A stretch of DNA of 64,000 nucleotides. Origin: Raphanus sativus (taxonomy: Eukaryota; Streptophyta; Magnoliopsida; Brassicales; Brassicaceae). The stretch's first letter is position 1; each line of letters starts with the position of its first letter. The translations under genes and the position numbers were made by a program. The stretch is from positions 23,848,293 through 23,912,292 of the forward strand of contig NC_079514.1 of assembly GCF_000801105.2 (NCBI RefSeq), written 5' to 3'. The notes beneath the pieces were generated by a model. The model was given only the letters and a program-made list of their open reading frames with translations, was not told where the DNA came from and made no database searches. Positions 21,636 to 33,320 of the stretch are shown piece by piece.

Positions 21636-23221
21636 TTAAAAAAATTTAAACCTAATAGTGGGTTGCCTTCCACTCAGCGCTTTGTTATAGTCATTTAGCT
21701 TGACTTTGGTGGTGTGTGACTCAGTTGGTGCAGAAACTGGTACTTGTTGGACAACAAGCATCAATTTCGTGTCTCCTCCTATCAAACAATGTAGCAATGA
21801 AGCTTCTTGTGGCATCATCACTTCTACGCTGTTTCTCATCCAACTTGAGGGTAGCATCTGTGAGGTTCCTCAGACTTCTTTCAATTAGTCAATGCTGCCT
21901 ACATTCATATAGATGGTGTTGTAGGCGTATTCTGACAGCTCTTTCAGTTCCTTCTGCATAGCGTCGATCTTGTCATGAATCAACTGATCTCGGTCTGTCA
22001 AAGACTCGGTGTCGATCGATGCTACAACGTGTGCGTCGGTCGTTACGTTGTGAGTTATGTCGGTTGATCCAGTGGTAACTGTGTCGATCGATTCTGAAAG
22101 CTGACCTCAGTATTCAAGAGTCTCTGAATAGCGAGTACCTCATTCTTCAGTAGACCAGTGGCTCTGCACAGGTTGGTCACTCTTTCGTTGAGAGGATCGT
22201 CAATGTCATCGCATCTCTTGTTGAGCCTCTCCTCCATAGCATCCATAGCTTCGTATAGCTCATGTTTGATCTGATCAACTTCTGCGGCATTGTAAAGTTG
22301 TATGCGCTTGTGGTTGCTGGATGTCGATTGATCTGGGTCTTGTCCTGTCGATCGATGTCACGTTATGACTCTGAGGTTGATCCTTCTCGCGAATTGTTTC
22401 CAAATCTTACTGTAGAAGATCAATCCTTTTGTTTAACCATTAGGCATTGTTGTTGAGAGGGCTGTAGACGTCTCCAATCCGTGTATTAATGTAAGCAATC
22501 TCCCATTCATCTCGTTTAGGTGGTGAACATTCTGGTTGGTTGTTGGATGTAGTCTGGCCGATATCGATCGATGGGGTTGGTTCGGTGTCGATCGATACTG
22601 GTGGCGTAGCTTCCTTCTCAAGCATGGTTCTAATGCTCTCAATCTCCATCCTTAGCACTACCATATCACTTTAAAGAGCTTCATAGCTGCAATCCAATGG
22701 CTGGTAGGTATCTTCCACCAGTGTGCGGAATTCTCCCTCCAGGTGTCCCTGAGCTCCCCATAGATCAGTCACCATATCATCTATCTCCTCCTTGTTGTAG
22801 GGTACTGGTGCTGGTCTGTATGCATGGTAAGGGCGTGCATGTTCTGGAAGGCTTAAGCAAATCTTCTGAAAAAGAGATGCTCTCTCTAGGATTTTTCTTA
22901 TGTGCTCTTTGGTGACAGAGATGATTTCACCATCAACTCCCCTAGCATGTCCAAATTCATCTCTGTGGACACCAAATTCGTCCCTCTCTTCCCATCTGAA
23001 TCTTCTGGATCCGTTGGTATCAAAGGCACATCGTCCAAACTCAATACGTCTGTCGGTCGATCTGGCTCCTGTGCTGTCGATCGATATGGGTAACTCGCCG
23101 TCGAACGATGGTGATAAAACGATATTGATCGATGGTGAGTTCCCATGTTGACCGAAACGTTGAGGAACTGTATCCTCTGTCATCGTGACGTGGTGATTAT
23201 CTGGGACTTGAGCTAGGGTGT
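21636..23221 (-). pseudogene. Element A polyprotein C-terminal part
   Basis: Minus-strand frames broken by stops and frameshifts read, from high to low coordinate, DEFGVHRDEFGHARGVDGE (~22960), the ILERASLFQK block, NTRIGDVYSPLNNN, and the coiled-coil tail ending in SFCTN or its equivalent. It corresponds to 28004-29600 of element B. It is cut by B at 23222; the matching right-hand part resumes at 34729. Confidence 0.75.
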
Positions 23222-24574
23222 TGATACTGCTCAAATTACCCTATAGAGCTTACTCTCTCAAATAAGAGGTTCAGCTGTAGTACTTAGGGATCGAATCACG
23301 AGGAGTTAGGGAACCAGTTAAATCTAATCAATTAATAAATCCTAGGTGAAGTTGGTTTTAATGATGAAATGTAAATGACAATCCTAAAATGAGCAAGGTA
23401 GTTGCTCTAACTAACAATATGATGATTGTTTAAATGATAATAAAGAGTGCTAGATTTAGGGCTTTTATTCAGGAATGGAGATTAAAATATCTATAAATGC
23501 CTAACAAGGTGCTTGCATGATACTAAAGAACTCAGCCGCTTAACTCTCAGTGATGTCTCACTGGTTAAATAATCTAGATCTCTGGCCTCAACTGTCGTCT
23601 GTTGACCAGAAAAAGATTCGATCGATATCCTTTAGAGATATCGAGCGATACACCTTTCGCAGCGCCGATCGATTCACCTGTCGGGATATCGATCGACGTC
23701 TTCTAGATATGCCTAGGCGCGAGCCGATAATGAACACTAGGTCTCAAGGAGGGCGGTTAGCTCTTCTCCAAGGAGACAACTAGTTCAAACAGATAATTCA
23801 AGATATCAAAGATCCTAGTGATCTATGCTCTAGTTAGCTACTCTAGAACAAGCTTAGGGTGCAATCTATTTGATGAATATCACAACTTAGCAATTATAGT
23901 TTGGGGCTAATCCCACAAACCTATTTAAACCCTGGATCTAACAAGTAGACTACTCAGACATAGCTAAGCAATTCATAATATAAGATAGATAAAAGAATTG
24001 CATAGATAGGGAATAGAAAACAAATGGAGTTCAATCACAAATCTCTCAATGATCTCTCCAATCTCTCAAAACATATCAAACTCTAGTCTTTCTCTCACAC
24101 TCTCTGCTTTTTCTTGTACAAAGGGTTGCTTGCCAAAAGCTTGCTTGCCGTCAAAAACACTTAGCAGAAATATTTAAGCATTTCCATTAGGTTAAAAACT
24201 CGTCGGGGGCAATCTCGTAATTTGGTGAAGTCTTGGTGAAGTACTCGGCTAAACCATTTCGTCCTTGATATCGATCGATAACACTAGATGTGTATCGATC
24301 GATTATAATATTCTAGTACGCGGATCTTCTCAGCTACATCGATCGACAACTCTAGTATCGATCGATTCTTATCACAATGTTGACTTCCGACTTGGTCTTG
24401 AATGGTCAACTCGGGTGTATTATCTCTTGTACTCCAAAATGCTCCAAAAACATCACTTTATCACGAAACGCTCCTGAACCTGAAAACATACCTAACAGAC
24501 TAGAAAACACATTAGTTATATAATAAAATACTAGTATACCATGGTAGAAAATGGGTGAAATCCATGGTATATCA
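23222..24574 (-). repeat. Element B 3' LTR
   Basis: It starts TGATACTGCTC and ends GGTATATCA. TCGATCGA-type palindromes occur near 23618, 23668, 23690, 24271, 24293, 24338 and 24357. The polypurine tract follows at 24575-24590. Confidence 0.88.
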
Positions 24575-25022
24575 ACTCCCCCAGACTTACTCATTTGCTT
24601 GTCCTCAAGCAAAAACGAGTAGTCTTTGGAAAAGGTTTGAAAACAGTAGGGACTTAAAGATTCAAAATATTGAAGTCATCACTCTATGGGTTTGCAATTC
24701 ATATCTAAACATCCTAATCACCGAAGTTCATTATGTCTTATCCTAGCTTAGCAACCAAATTCATCTAGTCCACAACTTAGCAAATCTTATTTGACATTCT
24801 CATCTACTAACCTCATTTCTTAACATAAAATAAAAGTGCAGGCTTTACTTTGGGAGTATCGATCAAAGGACACATGGATTCAACTCAAACAAGTATCTGA
24901 ACACACAGGTAGTCTTCTCTGATCCCTTTCTCCCCTCATCTCTCTTCTCTGAATCTCTTATTAGTTTCAATTTCAACAGGTTTCGATGCCACAAAGGTCA
25001 TCTAGTCTATCTTATTGACATT

Positions 25023-25378
25023 TGATGCAGATAAATATTTGGAATATTTCCATATAACTTATTATTTATTTTATAAATTATTTGATAATTATCTTAATGT
25101 TTTAGGGTTTTATGGTTTTCTTATATATAGTCTTTTAGACTCTATGATTTTATTTAGTTTTTTGATGATTTAATCTAAGGAGTTTTCCAGAAGAGTGACA
25201 AACCACTGAGAAGAGTATTCTCAAACCCTAAGAAGGTTTTTATAAACCACTGTGAAGAGTATTCACAACCCCTAAGAGCTTTTAATTAAGCACTGTGAAG
25301 AGTATTCACAAATCCTAGATTCGTGCATTCTTGGAATAAACGGATCTAATTCTATCCCTAAAAGCTTCCGCTACATCA
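25023..25378 (+). repeat. Element F 5' LTR
   Basis: It starts TGATGCAG and ends CTACATCA. Internally, 27-bp-scale repeats of ACCACTGTGAAGAGTATTCA occur three times (near 25205, 25245, 25290). Confidence 0.9.
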
Positions 25379-25380
25379 GT

Positions 25381-25394
25381 TGGTATTAGAGCCA
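25381..25394 (+). promoter_or_regulatory. Element F primer-binding site, tRNA-iMet type
   Basis: TGGTATTAGAGCCA lies 2 bp after the LTR. It differs at one base from the common plant initiator-Met primer site TGGTATCAGAGCCA. Confidence 0.85.
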
Positions 25395-25402
25395 TGTTGT
25401 AT

Positions 25403-26714
25403 TATCTTTATCGCAGATGTATCTACAACAACAACAACTAGTTGAGATAGTTGAGATCTTGGAAAAGTTTAAACAAGATATCAACAAGTTTCAACAAGAT
25501 CTCAACTAGATTAATAGGGAAAATCGCATAAAAAACCCTCAAAGTGTCACTTACTAGCACTTTAAACCTTGAAGTTTTTTCACTAACACTTTTAACCTTC
25601 AAAGTGAAATTTGTATCATAAAAAACCTCCAAAGCAAATAGTTGACCGGTTCAGCAGGTAATTTTCCAAAAATAATTATTTAATTAATAAAATAAATAAA
25701 TAAAAATTCAAAAAATAAATAAAAATCGAAACTTTTAATAAAATTTACGAAAATGAAAAAATAAAAAAAAATAAATTAAAATTTTAGAAAATTAAATAAA
25801 TATTTTTAAATTAAATAATTTTCTAAAATATTAATAAAATAAAAATAATTAAAAATTAATAATAAATAAGATTAAATTTAAATAGAAAAGAACTAAATAA
25901 AAAGTTCACAATTTAAAAAAAAAATAGAAAATAGAAAATAGAAAATTCACTAGTGACGATGATGGTTTCTCACATAACCATTAATAATGACAATAATTAC
26001 CATATTTCCAATGATAGTTCCCAACATCATCGTTGAAAATGACAGAAAAATCTTTTTCAAACTTTTGAATTTTCATTTTCTTGGAATATATGATTTTTTA
26101 TTTTTCTGTTTTTTTAATTTGATGTCATTTACTTTTAAATTTTAATTTTCTAAATATTAATTAATTTTCTGATTTGTTTCTAATTTATGAGTTTTTATTA
26201 AATTTTACGACTTTTATTTAATTTCTGATTTTTATTTAAATTTTGATTATTTTACTAATTAAATAATATTTCTAATTAAATAATTTTAAATAATATTATT
26301 TAATAAGTAAAATAAAAAATAATAAATTAAACAAAAATCATAAAAATTAATAAAAACTCATAAATTAAATAAGAAGTTAGAACAAGATTTCTGCACGGCA
26401 TTAAATAAGTTCGATGAGGCATTAAAGAAAAGAGAAGCAGCACTCGGACGGGATGAGATCTGTGTAAAGTCTCTGCAGAACGATTTTCGTGCAAAAATAG
26501 GGCGAAATTGTATTGATGAAGATCTTGGGCATAATCTTAATTATTTGTTATGTGCAAAAACGGATTTTTGAAGATTCAAGTTACAATCGGATTCGTGCAA
26601 AAATCGTGCGATACAAGCTATTGAAGATTCGAGGAAGAGTTTTTCTTGGAAAACGTTCTGGATTCGAAGACTATGATCAAGATTCGAGGACGAATCTCTC
26701 CAACCCGGAGAGAA
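25403..26714 (+). pseudogene. Element F gag remnant
   Basis: Before the AT-rich insert the frame reads QLVEIVEILEKFKQDINKFQ. After it the frame reads LEQDFCTALNKFDEALKKRE and DEICVKSLQNDFRAKIG. Both halves are coiled-coil-like and plausibly one interrupted Gag N-terminus. From about 26630 the sequence matches the style of a chromovirus polyprotein tail (EDYDQDSRTNLS). No enzyme domain is present. Confidence 0.5.
25507..26372. repeat. AT-rich foldback inserted in element F
   Basis: It is extremely A/T-rich. The left arm (TTATTTAATTAATAAAATAA near 25678) and the right arm (TTTTACTAATTAAATAATAT near 26255) are approximately inverted. Around 25955-26035 GACGATGATG and CATCATCG are inverted about a central point. 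It starts with GGGAAAATCGCATAAAAAAC and splits the gag remnant. I could not find a clean target duplication. Confidence 0.5.
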
Positions 26715-27074
26715 TGATGCAGATAAATATTTGGAATATTTCCATATAACTTATTATTTATTTTATAAATTATTTGATAATTATCTTAATGTTTTAGGGT
26801 TTTATGGTTTTCTTATATATAGTCTTTTAGACTCTATGGTTGTATTCAATTTTTTGATAATTTAATAAAAGAAGTTTTCCAGAAGAGATTTTGATAAACC
26901 ACTGAGAAGAGTATTCTCAAACCCTAAAGAGGTTTTTATAAACCACTGTGAAGAGTATTCACAACCCCTAAGAGCTTTTAATTAAGCACTGTGAAGAGTA
27001 TTCACAAATCCAAGATTCGTGTATTCTTGGAATAAACGGATCTATTTCTATCCCTAAAAGCTTCCGCTACATCA
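26715..27074 (+). repeat. Element F 3' LTR
   Basis: It matches 25023-25378 with a handful of changes and begins just after GGAGAGAA, a short polypurine tract. It ends CTACATCA, followed by the target duplication ACATT. Confidence 0.9.
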
Positions 27075-28003
27075 ACATTTGCATTTGTAACTCATACATT
27101 TTGACAAAGTGTAGCGAATAATGGGGTCTCAGGTAATTTACCTATCCCTCGTTTCCACAATGTGTGATCATCCCTGAGATTTAGAATACTGGGGTCGCGG
27201 GAGACACTCCTACCCCTCTGCCTCTCAAGAAATCATTTCAATCTTTTATAACATAAAACTTAGATCTTTGAGATGCCGAAGAGAGAGAAGGAAGGGAACC
27301 AAAAACACACAGACTTTTTACCTTCCAGACTTGTAAGAGGATTCCGATCCAGTGATTACCAAGCCCCAAGACAAGCAAATAAAGTCAGTATTAGTGTTGG
27401 AGGTCAGCTTTGGTTCCTTCAAACAATCTCAGCTAGTGTATATAGGTGACAGGTTGATCCACTTTAGCATCTTTAGTACTATCTCCAATCAGTAAATCTA
27501 GAATGGTGCTAAAGAGTGGTTAGATAATCAAGTATAAATCTATATCAATGTCCCCATTTTAGTACTTATGTGAAAAATAAATTTGAAAACATTTTTAATA
27601 AAAACCAAAAAAAAAACACATATTAGTAAACTCCCCCCCATACTTAAATTACACTGTCCCAGTGTAACATAGCCGGAATGAAGTGAATAAATAAATCATA
27701 AGAACTGAATGTAACAAGATAGAACGACTAAACCTGACCGATATGGTGTCGATCGATACGTAAAGCTATACGTCGATCGTTAGTAATGGTCGTGTGGTGT
27801 CGAGCGATGTGAATGGAATGTGGCGGTCGACGGAATCATCATTCTACTTGGATCTTTAAAAAAACTGCAAAAATAAATGCAAAAAATAAAAGTAAAAATG
27901 TAAAAATAACTTAAAAAGAAAATAAAAGAAAACCTAATAGTGGGTTGCCTCCCACTCAGCGCTTTGTTATAGTCATTTAGCTTGACTTTGGTGGGTGTGT
28001 GAC

Positions 28004-28651
28004 TCAGTTGGTGCAGAAACTGCTGCTTATCGGGCAACAAGCATCAATTTCGTGTCTCCTCCTATCAAACCATGTGGCAATGAAGCTTCTTGTGGCATCA
28101 TCACTTCTTAGCTGTTTCTCATCTATCTTGAAGACTGTATCCGTGAGTTTCCTCAGAGTTCTTTCAATAGATTCGATGCTGCCAACATTCCTGTAGACGG
28201 TTTTGTAGGAGTATTCTGACAGTTCCCTCAGTTCATTCTGCAATGCGTCGATCTTGTCATGAATCAGCTGATCTCGGTCTGCCAAGGACTCTGTGTCGAT
28301 CGATGCTACAACATGTGCGTGGGTCGTTTCGCTGGGAGTTCTGTCGGTCGATCCAGTGGTAACTGTGTCGATCGATTCTGAAAGCTGTCCTTGGTACTGC
28401 ATAGCACGTATCTCGTTCTTCAGGAGGCGAGTAGCTCTGCATAGGCTATTCACTCTTTCATTGAGAGTGTCGTTAATGTCATCACTTCTCCCGTTGAGTC
28501 TCTCCTCCATAGGATTCATAGCCTCGTATAGCTCATGTTTGATCTGATCAACTTCTGCTGCTGAGCATGCTGTCTGCGCTGGTGGTTGCTCGATGTCGAT
28601 CGATGTGTCGGAGCCTGTCGATCGATGTCGCGGTTCTGTCACGAAGACCAA
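28004..28651 (-). pseudogene. Element B polyprotein, coiled-coil C-terminus
   Basis: An open frame of about 215 codons contains heptad-like stretches (DQIKHELYEAMNPMEERLNG, NERVNSLCRATRLLKNEIRA, ERTLRKLTDTVFKIDEKQLR) and SID motifs between them. It ends at a natural stop after SFCTN. Stops and frameshifts at 28652-28770 separate it from the preceding segment. It probably assembles or tethers rather than catalyses; no domain is recognised. Confidence 0.65.
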
Positions 28652-28770
28652 GATGGTCTTGAACTATGCCAATGTCTTGTTGCAACTCGTTCAACTATTG
28701 TGACAGTGTATCAAGGTATCGCATGATAGGTGAACTGTAGTGATTGTGCCTTTCCTCGTATGATTTCATC

Positions 28771-29844
28771 CTATCTTCCATTCCTGCGAACCTTGTGTTC
28801 CTGAGTTTGGCCTTTCTCGCGAATTGTTGCCAACTCTTTCTGTAGAAGATCAATCCTCTTTCTTAACCATTCGACATTGTTGTTGAGAGGGATGTAAACG
28901 TCTCCAATCCGTGTGTTTATGTAAGCAATCTCCCATTCATCTCGTTTAGGTGATGAACATTCTGGTTGGTCCTTGGATGTAGTCTTGCCGATGTCGATCG
29001 ATGGTGCAAGTTCTGTGTCGATCGATACAGGTGGCGTAGCTTCCTTCTCAAGCATGGTTTTAATGCTTTCAATCTCCATTCTTAGCACTGCCATATCACT
29101 TTGGAGAGCTTCATAGCTGTTATCCAAAGGCTGGAAAGTATCTTCCACCAATGTGCGAAATTCTTCATCAAGGTGTACCTGAGCTCCCCATACATCAGTC
29201 ACCATATCATCTATCTCCTCTCTACTGTAGGGTATTGGTGCTGGTTTGTATGCATGGTAAGGGTGTGCATGGTCTGGAAGGTGTAAGAAATTCTTCTGAA
29301 AAAGAGATGCTCTCTCCAGGATTCTTCTTATGTGCTCCTTGGTGACAGGGATGATTTCACCATCCACTCCTCTAGCATGTCCAAAATCATCTCTGTGGAC
29401 ACCAAATTCATCCTTTGCTTCCCATCTGAATCTTCTGGATCCATCGGTATTAAAGGCACGTCGTCCAAGCTCAATACGTCTGTCGGTCGATCTGACTCTT
29501 GCGCTGTCGGTCGATCTGGGTAGCTCGCCGTTGATCGATGGTGATGAAACGATATCGATTGATGGTGAACTCATAGGTTGACCGAAATTTTGAGGAATTG
29601 TATCCTCCTTTGTGGTGACGTGGTGGTCGTCTTGGACGTGAGCTAGGATGTCTGGATGGCCACGTTGCTGTGTGAACAGGTTGTCTGGTCCATTGGCAAC
29701 TTGAAGGATGTCTGCTATGTCTTCTCTGGATATGTGCAGAACTCTTCCATCCATTGCTCTTGCAAAGCCATCTCTGTCCCTGAAAATACCAAATTCATCA
29801 GGTGTTAGTGAAACATTCCTAATATCATATGAATCAAAAATCAA
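28771..29844 (-). pseudogene. Element B polyprotein, DEFG module region
   Basis: This 357-codon frame holds two copies of one module. The first reads DEFGIFRDRDGFARAMDGR then LHISREDIADIL, the second DEFGVHRDDFGHARGVDGE then IPVTKEHIRRIL. They are about 120 residues apart. After them come HPYHAYKPAPIPYSREEIDD, a region with SIDTE and SIDIGK motifs, and a helix-forming NNNVEWLRKRIDLLQKELAT. I know no named domain for the module; the paired Asp/Gly/Arg pattern followed by a helix suggests a small fold. A TGA near 29841 separates it from the protease part; D has a sense codon there. Confidence 0.65.
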
Positions 29845-31829
29845 GATTGAGCTCTGGTAAAGGAATCGATCGATGGTGCAATGGTGGTGGCGATCGATGG
29901 TGATCGTCTAGCTGCAGGGTTGGATCGATTGTTCTTGATATTGCAGTCCTCCATGGTTATGTTGCTACTTGCTGGAAGCTGCTGGGTATGAGTTGTTGAA
30001 GTTTGAAATTTCGTGGCTGGTGTTGACAACTTCATATACCCATCTGTTGCCCTAACTGGTGAAATTCTGATTTTGTCCTTTAAGTCGTCTGGGTCAATAT
30101 TGATCGATGTGATGCTGGCGATGTCGATCGATGGACGATGTCGTTTTGCTGGGTGAAGTAGATAATCGATCGATAGTGGACGGTGGATGTCGATCGATTT
30201 TGGGAAACGATTTGCAAATCTATCATTCTCCATGTAGTTTTCCCAAGCTCTTTCTTCCCAATAATCTTCATCAAATTCTTCAATGTGGTTGCCACTGTGG
30301 GAAGATCTGGCTGTATCTACTGCAAAACTCTCATGAAATCCGCTATCTGCCCAACTTCTTACTGAGTAATCATCTTCTTTGTTGTTGGGTTGGATGGCGA
30401 AATTTGGGTAGCAATGATCTGGTAGATCGAGTTCATCATCTGGTGTGCCTCTGTCGATCGATAATCCATGGTTGGTGTCGATCTCCTCTGACTCGCTGGT
30501 GTAGATCGATGATGTAGAAATGTTGTCGATCGATCCCGAGTACTCTGTCTCATACTCTACTTCACAATGACAAACTGCAATGATACCAAGATCATCTTCT
30601 TTTTCCACGGTTTTGGCTGGTGGTTTGCCAAGTTTGACAGGGTCGTAGTGGATATCTGGATCTATCATAGTCAAGCACATTCTGTTGGTGTTCATGTCAC
30701 ATATAGCTCCTACTGTAGCCAGAAATGCTCTTCCAAGTAAGAGGAAAGAGTTCCAATTTAACTTGATGTCTAGGACATGAAAATCCACAGGGACAATTGC
30801 ATTACCAATCTGCACTTCCAGGTCTCTGATCAAGCCTCCAGAATTTTTCTGAGTGTAGTCCCCAAATGTGAAGATCTCTAGTGAATGCTCTACTTTCAGA
30901 CCCAGATGGTCTGCCATAACCTTTGCTAAGATGCTGACTGAAGAACCAGTGTCACATAGTGCATGAGGAAACTCAATCCCATGTACTACACAGGGTATTG
31001 CAAACTTCTCAGAATCACTCTTCTTCTTCAATGTGATCTTTTTCCTCGTATCTTCTCTGACATTGTCAAACATTCTCCTAATGTCATTTTCAGTCTCCCT
31101 TATTTCTCTGAAGAACATCCACAATCTACTTGTGAAGTAAACCTCCTCAAAGGGTTTCTCTAGTGGGATTCTGATAACTCTCTTGGTGAAACCATCAATC
31201 TCCTTCTCATTAGATTCCCTCTTAAGGTTCTTTGGAGTTTTCTCCTTCCTACTCCTTAACCTTCTTCCTTCAGTTCCCTCTGATGTTGGTGAAGTGTCTG
31301 AAGGGTTACTAGTAGTCTCTGCAGGGTCAGCTTGTGGTTTCGGTGTGGGTCGGAGTGCATTGATTCGGTTGCTGTCAATCGATGGTAGTTGCACTCGGTA
31401 TGTGAGAGGTGCATGTCGATCGATAGGTGGAGTAAAGGATCGATCGATGCGTGTCTCATCTTTGTGTCGATCGATGAGTGGCTCATCTCGTCGGTCGATA
31501 TCTTCGTAGGTGAGGGTGGGTGATCCTCCGAAACTTAGTGAACTTTCCACTTCAATGTCTCCTTCTTGTAGCTTCTCATGCTTCACCACTTGCCAGAAAT
31601 CATCATCTATAATGGCATTCACGTGGTGTTTCATGCTTCCTTCTCGTACTTCCTTAGAAGTTCCAATTCTCCTGATAGAGTCTTCAGTTTGAACAATTTG
31701 TGTCTCAAGCTTCCTAACTTGAGTACAAATAGTGTTTATCCTTGTGTTCAGATTGTTGAATACAGAGTCAATATTTCCATTGAAATCCACTGTAAGCTTA
31801 TGTTGTCCTTCAAGAACTCTAACAATCAT
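29841..31829 (-). pseudogene. Element B gag C-terminus, protease and SID-rich linker
   Basis: This 662-codon open frame begins with the end of Gag (VLEGQHKLTVDFNG; NTRINTICTQVRKLETQIVQ is coiled-coil). A linker rich in SIDR/PIDRH motifs follows. The retropepsin-like protease comes next: KPFEEVYFTSRLWMFFRE precedes it and the active site CDTGSSVSIL is at about 30939-30953. The C-terminal half VDFHVLDIKLNWNSFLLLGR matches Athila-type proteases. Then comes a long acidic and SID-rich stretch up to a TGA. The frame is intact over protease, so the domain itself could still fold. Confidence 0.8.
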
Positions 31830-31868
31830 GGCATCAAAATTACTCTCCTGGGTGTGTGGTGGTGGGTT

Positions 31869-33203
31869 TTAGTAAGCTAAGTTGCTGTAGTTCCTGGTGT
31901 TGGTGAAGGGTTTCTGATACTGTGAACTCTGTTTGTAATTACTCTTCTGACCACTGCCAAAAAAGTTTTTGTTTCCACTTTGGTTTCCATATTTCTGAAA
32001 TCCAATACCTCCAATGTAGTTCACATCTTCCTCGGTATCATCTTCTCTAGCCTCTCCTTCTTCAGCTGAGCAGACTGGCTGCCCCAGAAATGCATGTAAA
32101 GCATCTATCTTGGCCCTGACTTCATTCATCTGGTTCTCCCCGATGGCTGCAACCGATTTCTTCTTGTCAGAGTCAGTGTTCTTGGTGCGGCTGCTGTTGG
32201 CTAGGTTCTCAATAAGTCTCACAGCCTCTATTGGATTCCTGGTGTTGAAGTTCTCCTCGCTAGCAGTATCAAGAGCCATTTGATACCTCAGGGCGATACC
32301 TCTGTAGAAAGTGCTTAGCAGCTGCACTTCATTGAATCCATGGTGTGGAAAGTCTCGCTAGAAGAACTTAAATCTGATCCACGCGTCTTTAAAAGTCTCA
32401 CCAGGCTTTTGCGCGAAAGTGGCGATTTTTCTCCTTAAGTCTTCAGCACGTGCCTCATCAAAGAAATTACGTAGGAAGGCGTTTTTGATGTCGGCCCAGG
32501 ATGTCTGTGATCCTGTAGGTAGCTGCTTGAGCCAGTGTGAAGCTTCTCCAATCAGTGAGTATTTGAAGAGCTTGCAGAGTAGGTAGTCCTTAGGGACTCC
32601 ATCCATACGAATAGCAGCTATAAGATCCTCGAACCTCTCCAGATGGTCCATAGGATGCTCGTGTGATAACCCAGAGTAAGGTATCTGTGACACGAGAGAG
32701 TAGTACTGAAGCTTGAGCTCGAAGTTTGGCTTCTGAATATCTGGAAGTAAAATAGCTGATATGTTGGTGTAGTACTCATCAGGACGATTGTAGTCTGCCA
32801 ACAATCATGTTTGAGCTTCTTCTGTAGCCTCAGCTTCTGGCTCAGGGATTATGTTTCCATGTGCATCTAGCTTCTGACATGTTGCATTACACAGATGACC
32901 ATCCTGGTCATACAGGTTTCCATTCTCGACCTGCGTGAGAATAACAATCGCAACCATGCCTCGCGGGTTAGTATCGATCGATGTACGGTGGGTAGTGTCG
33001 AACGATGTGGAGCGGCGAATGGTATCGGTCGACGGTGCTGTCTGAGTATCGGTCGACGGTTGAACGTGAATATCAGTCGACGGATCTACGGTTCTGTCAA
33101 TCGATGCAGAGCGTAGGTCCTTGCGGATTGAACGTTCCAAGTGTGCAGGATCTTCTGAGAATAGTAGTTGATTTCCCTTATTGATTCTGGTACTGCTGGG
33201 CAT
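31869..33203 (-). pseudogene. Element B gag
   Basis: The frame starts MPSSTRINKGNQLLFSEDPA at 33203. SIDRTVDPSTDIHVQPSTDT repeats follow. Then comes the retrotransposon Gag core PYSGLSHEHPMDHLERFEDL, FKYSLIGEASHWLKQLP and RKIATFAQKPGETFKDAWIR, and lastly an Asn/Gly/Gln-rich tail without a zinc knuckle. Three in-frame stops break it: after EEAQT at 32805, after RFKFF at 32355, and after LAY at 31869. Copies in A and D have CGA, CAG and CAA at these places, so all three fit C-to-T change. Athila-type assignment rests on the Gag core and the tRNA-Asp primer. Confidence 0.82.
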
Positions 33204-33297
33204 GTACCTGAAAAGACAAGAAAAATTTTAATCAGAAAGGGAGTAAAGAAAAAGAAAAACCTAAAATTGATAAAATTAAATCTAATGGTGATCAAAG

Positions 33298-33316
33298 CTC
33301 CCCGGCAAAGGCGCCA
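33298..33316 (-). promoter_or_regulatory. Element B primer-binding site, tRNA-Asp type
   Basis: On the minus strand TGGCGCCTTTGCCGGGGAG lies 4 bp inside the LTR end. It differs at one base from TGGCGCCGTTGCCGGGGAG, complementary to plant tRNA-Asp. tRNA-Asp priming is reported for Athila elements. Confidence 0.85.
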
Positions 33317-33320
33317 AATT

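Larger units (their letters stand above)
25023..27074 (+). mobile_element. Element F: short non-autonomous LTR retrotransposon
   Basis: The LTRs of 356 and 360 bp begin TGATGCAGATAAAT and end GCTACATCA. The target duplication ACATT (25018-25022, 27075-27079) is perfect. A primer site complementary to initiator tRNA-Met, TGGTATTAGAGCCA, is at 25381-25394. The 1.3-kb interior has only small remnants of a gag-like coiled coil and an AT-rich insert. The 3' end GATTCGAGGACGAATC before the right LTR resembles chromovirus 3' ends, so it is probably a deletion derivative of such an element. Confidence 0.9.
24575..28003 (-). other. Element B 3' untranslated region, interrupted by element F
   Basis: It is non-coding and parallel to 20362-21990 in A and 40068-41440 in D. 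It holds the direct repeats around GGTAATTTACC (27130 region). The second copy is altered to GGAGACACTCC. Element F occupies 25023-27074. On the minus strand the polyprotein stop at 28004 is natural, since A has the same ending SFCTN and D ends HCTP. Confidence 0.7.

Noticed and set aside
29841..33203. Plus-strand and other-frame ORFs with HRSTP, RSID or VDR-type repeats throughout 22000-52900
   Set aside because: They are other-frame readings of the TCGATCGA-rich polyprotein; Gag and protease motifs occur only in the minus-strand frames annotated.
33298..33316. tRNA-Asp-like sequence, possible tRNA gene
   Set aside because: Only the 3' 19 bases match and they sit beside an LTR; it is a primer-binding site. 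The same applies at 48713 and 52998.
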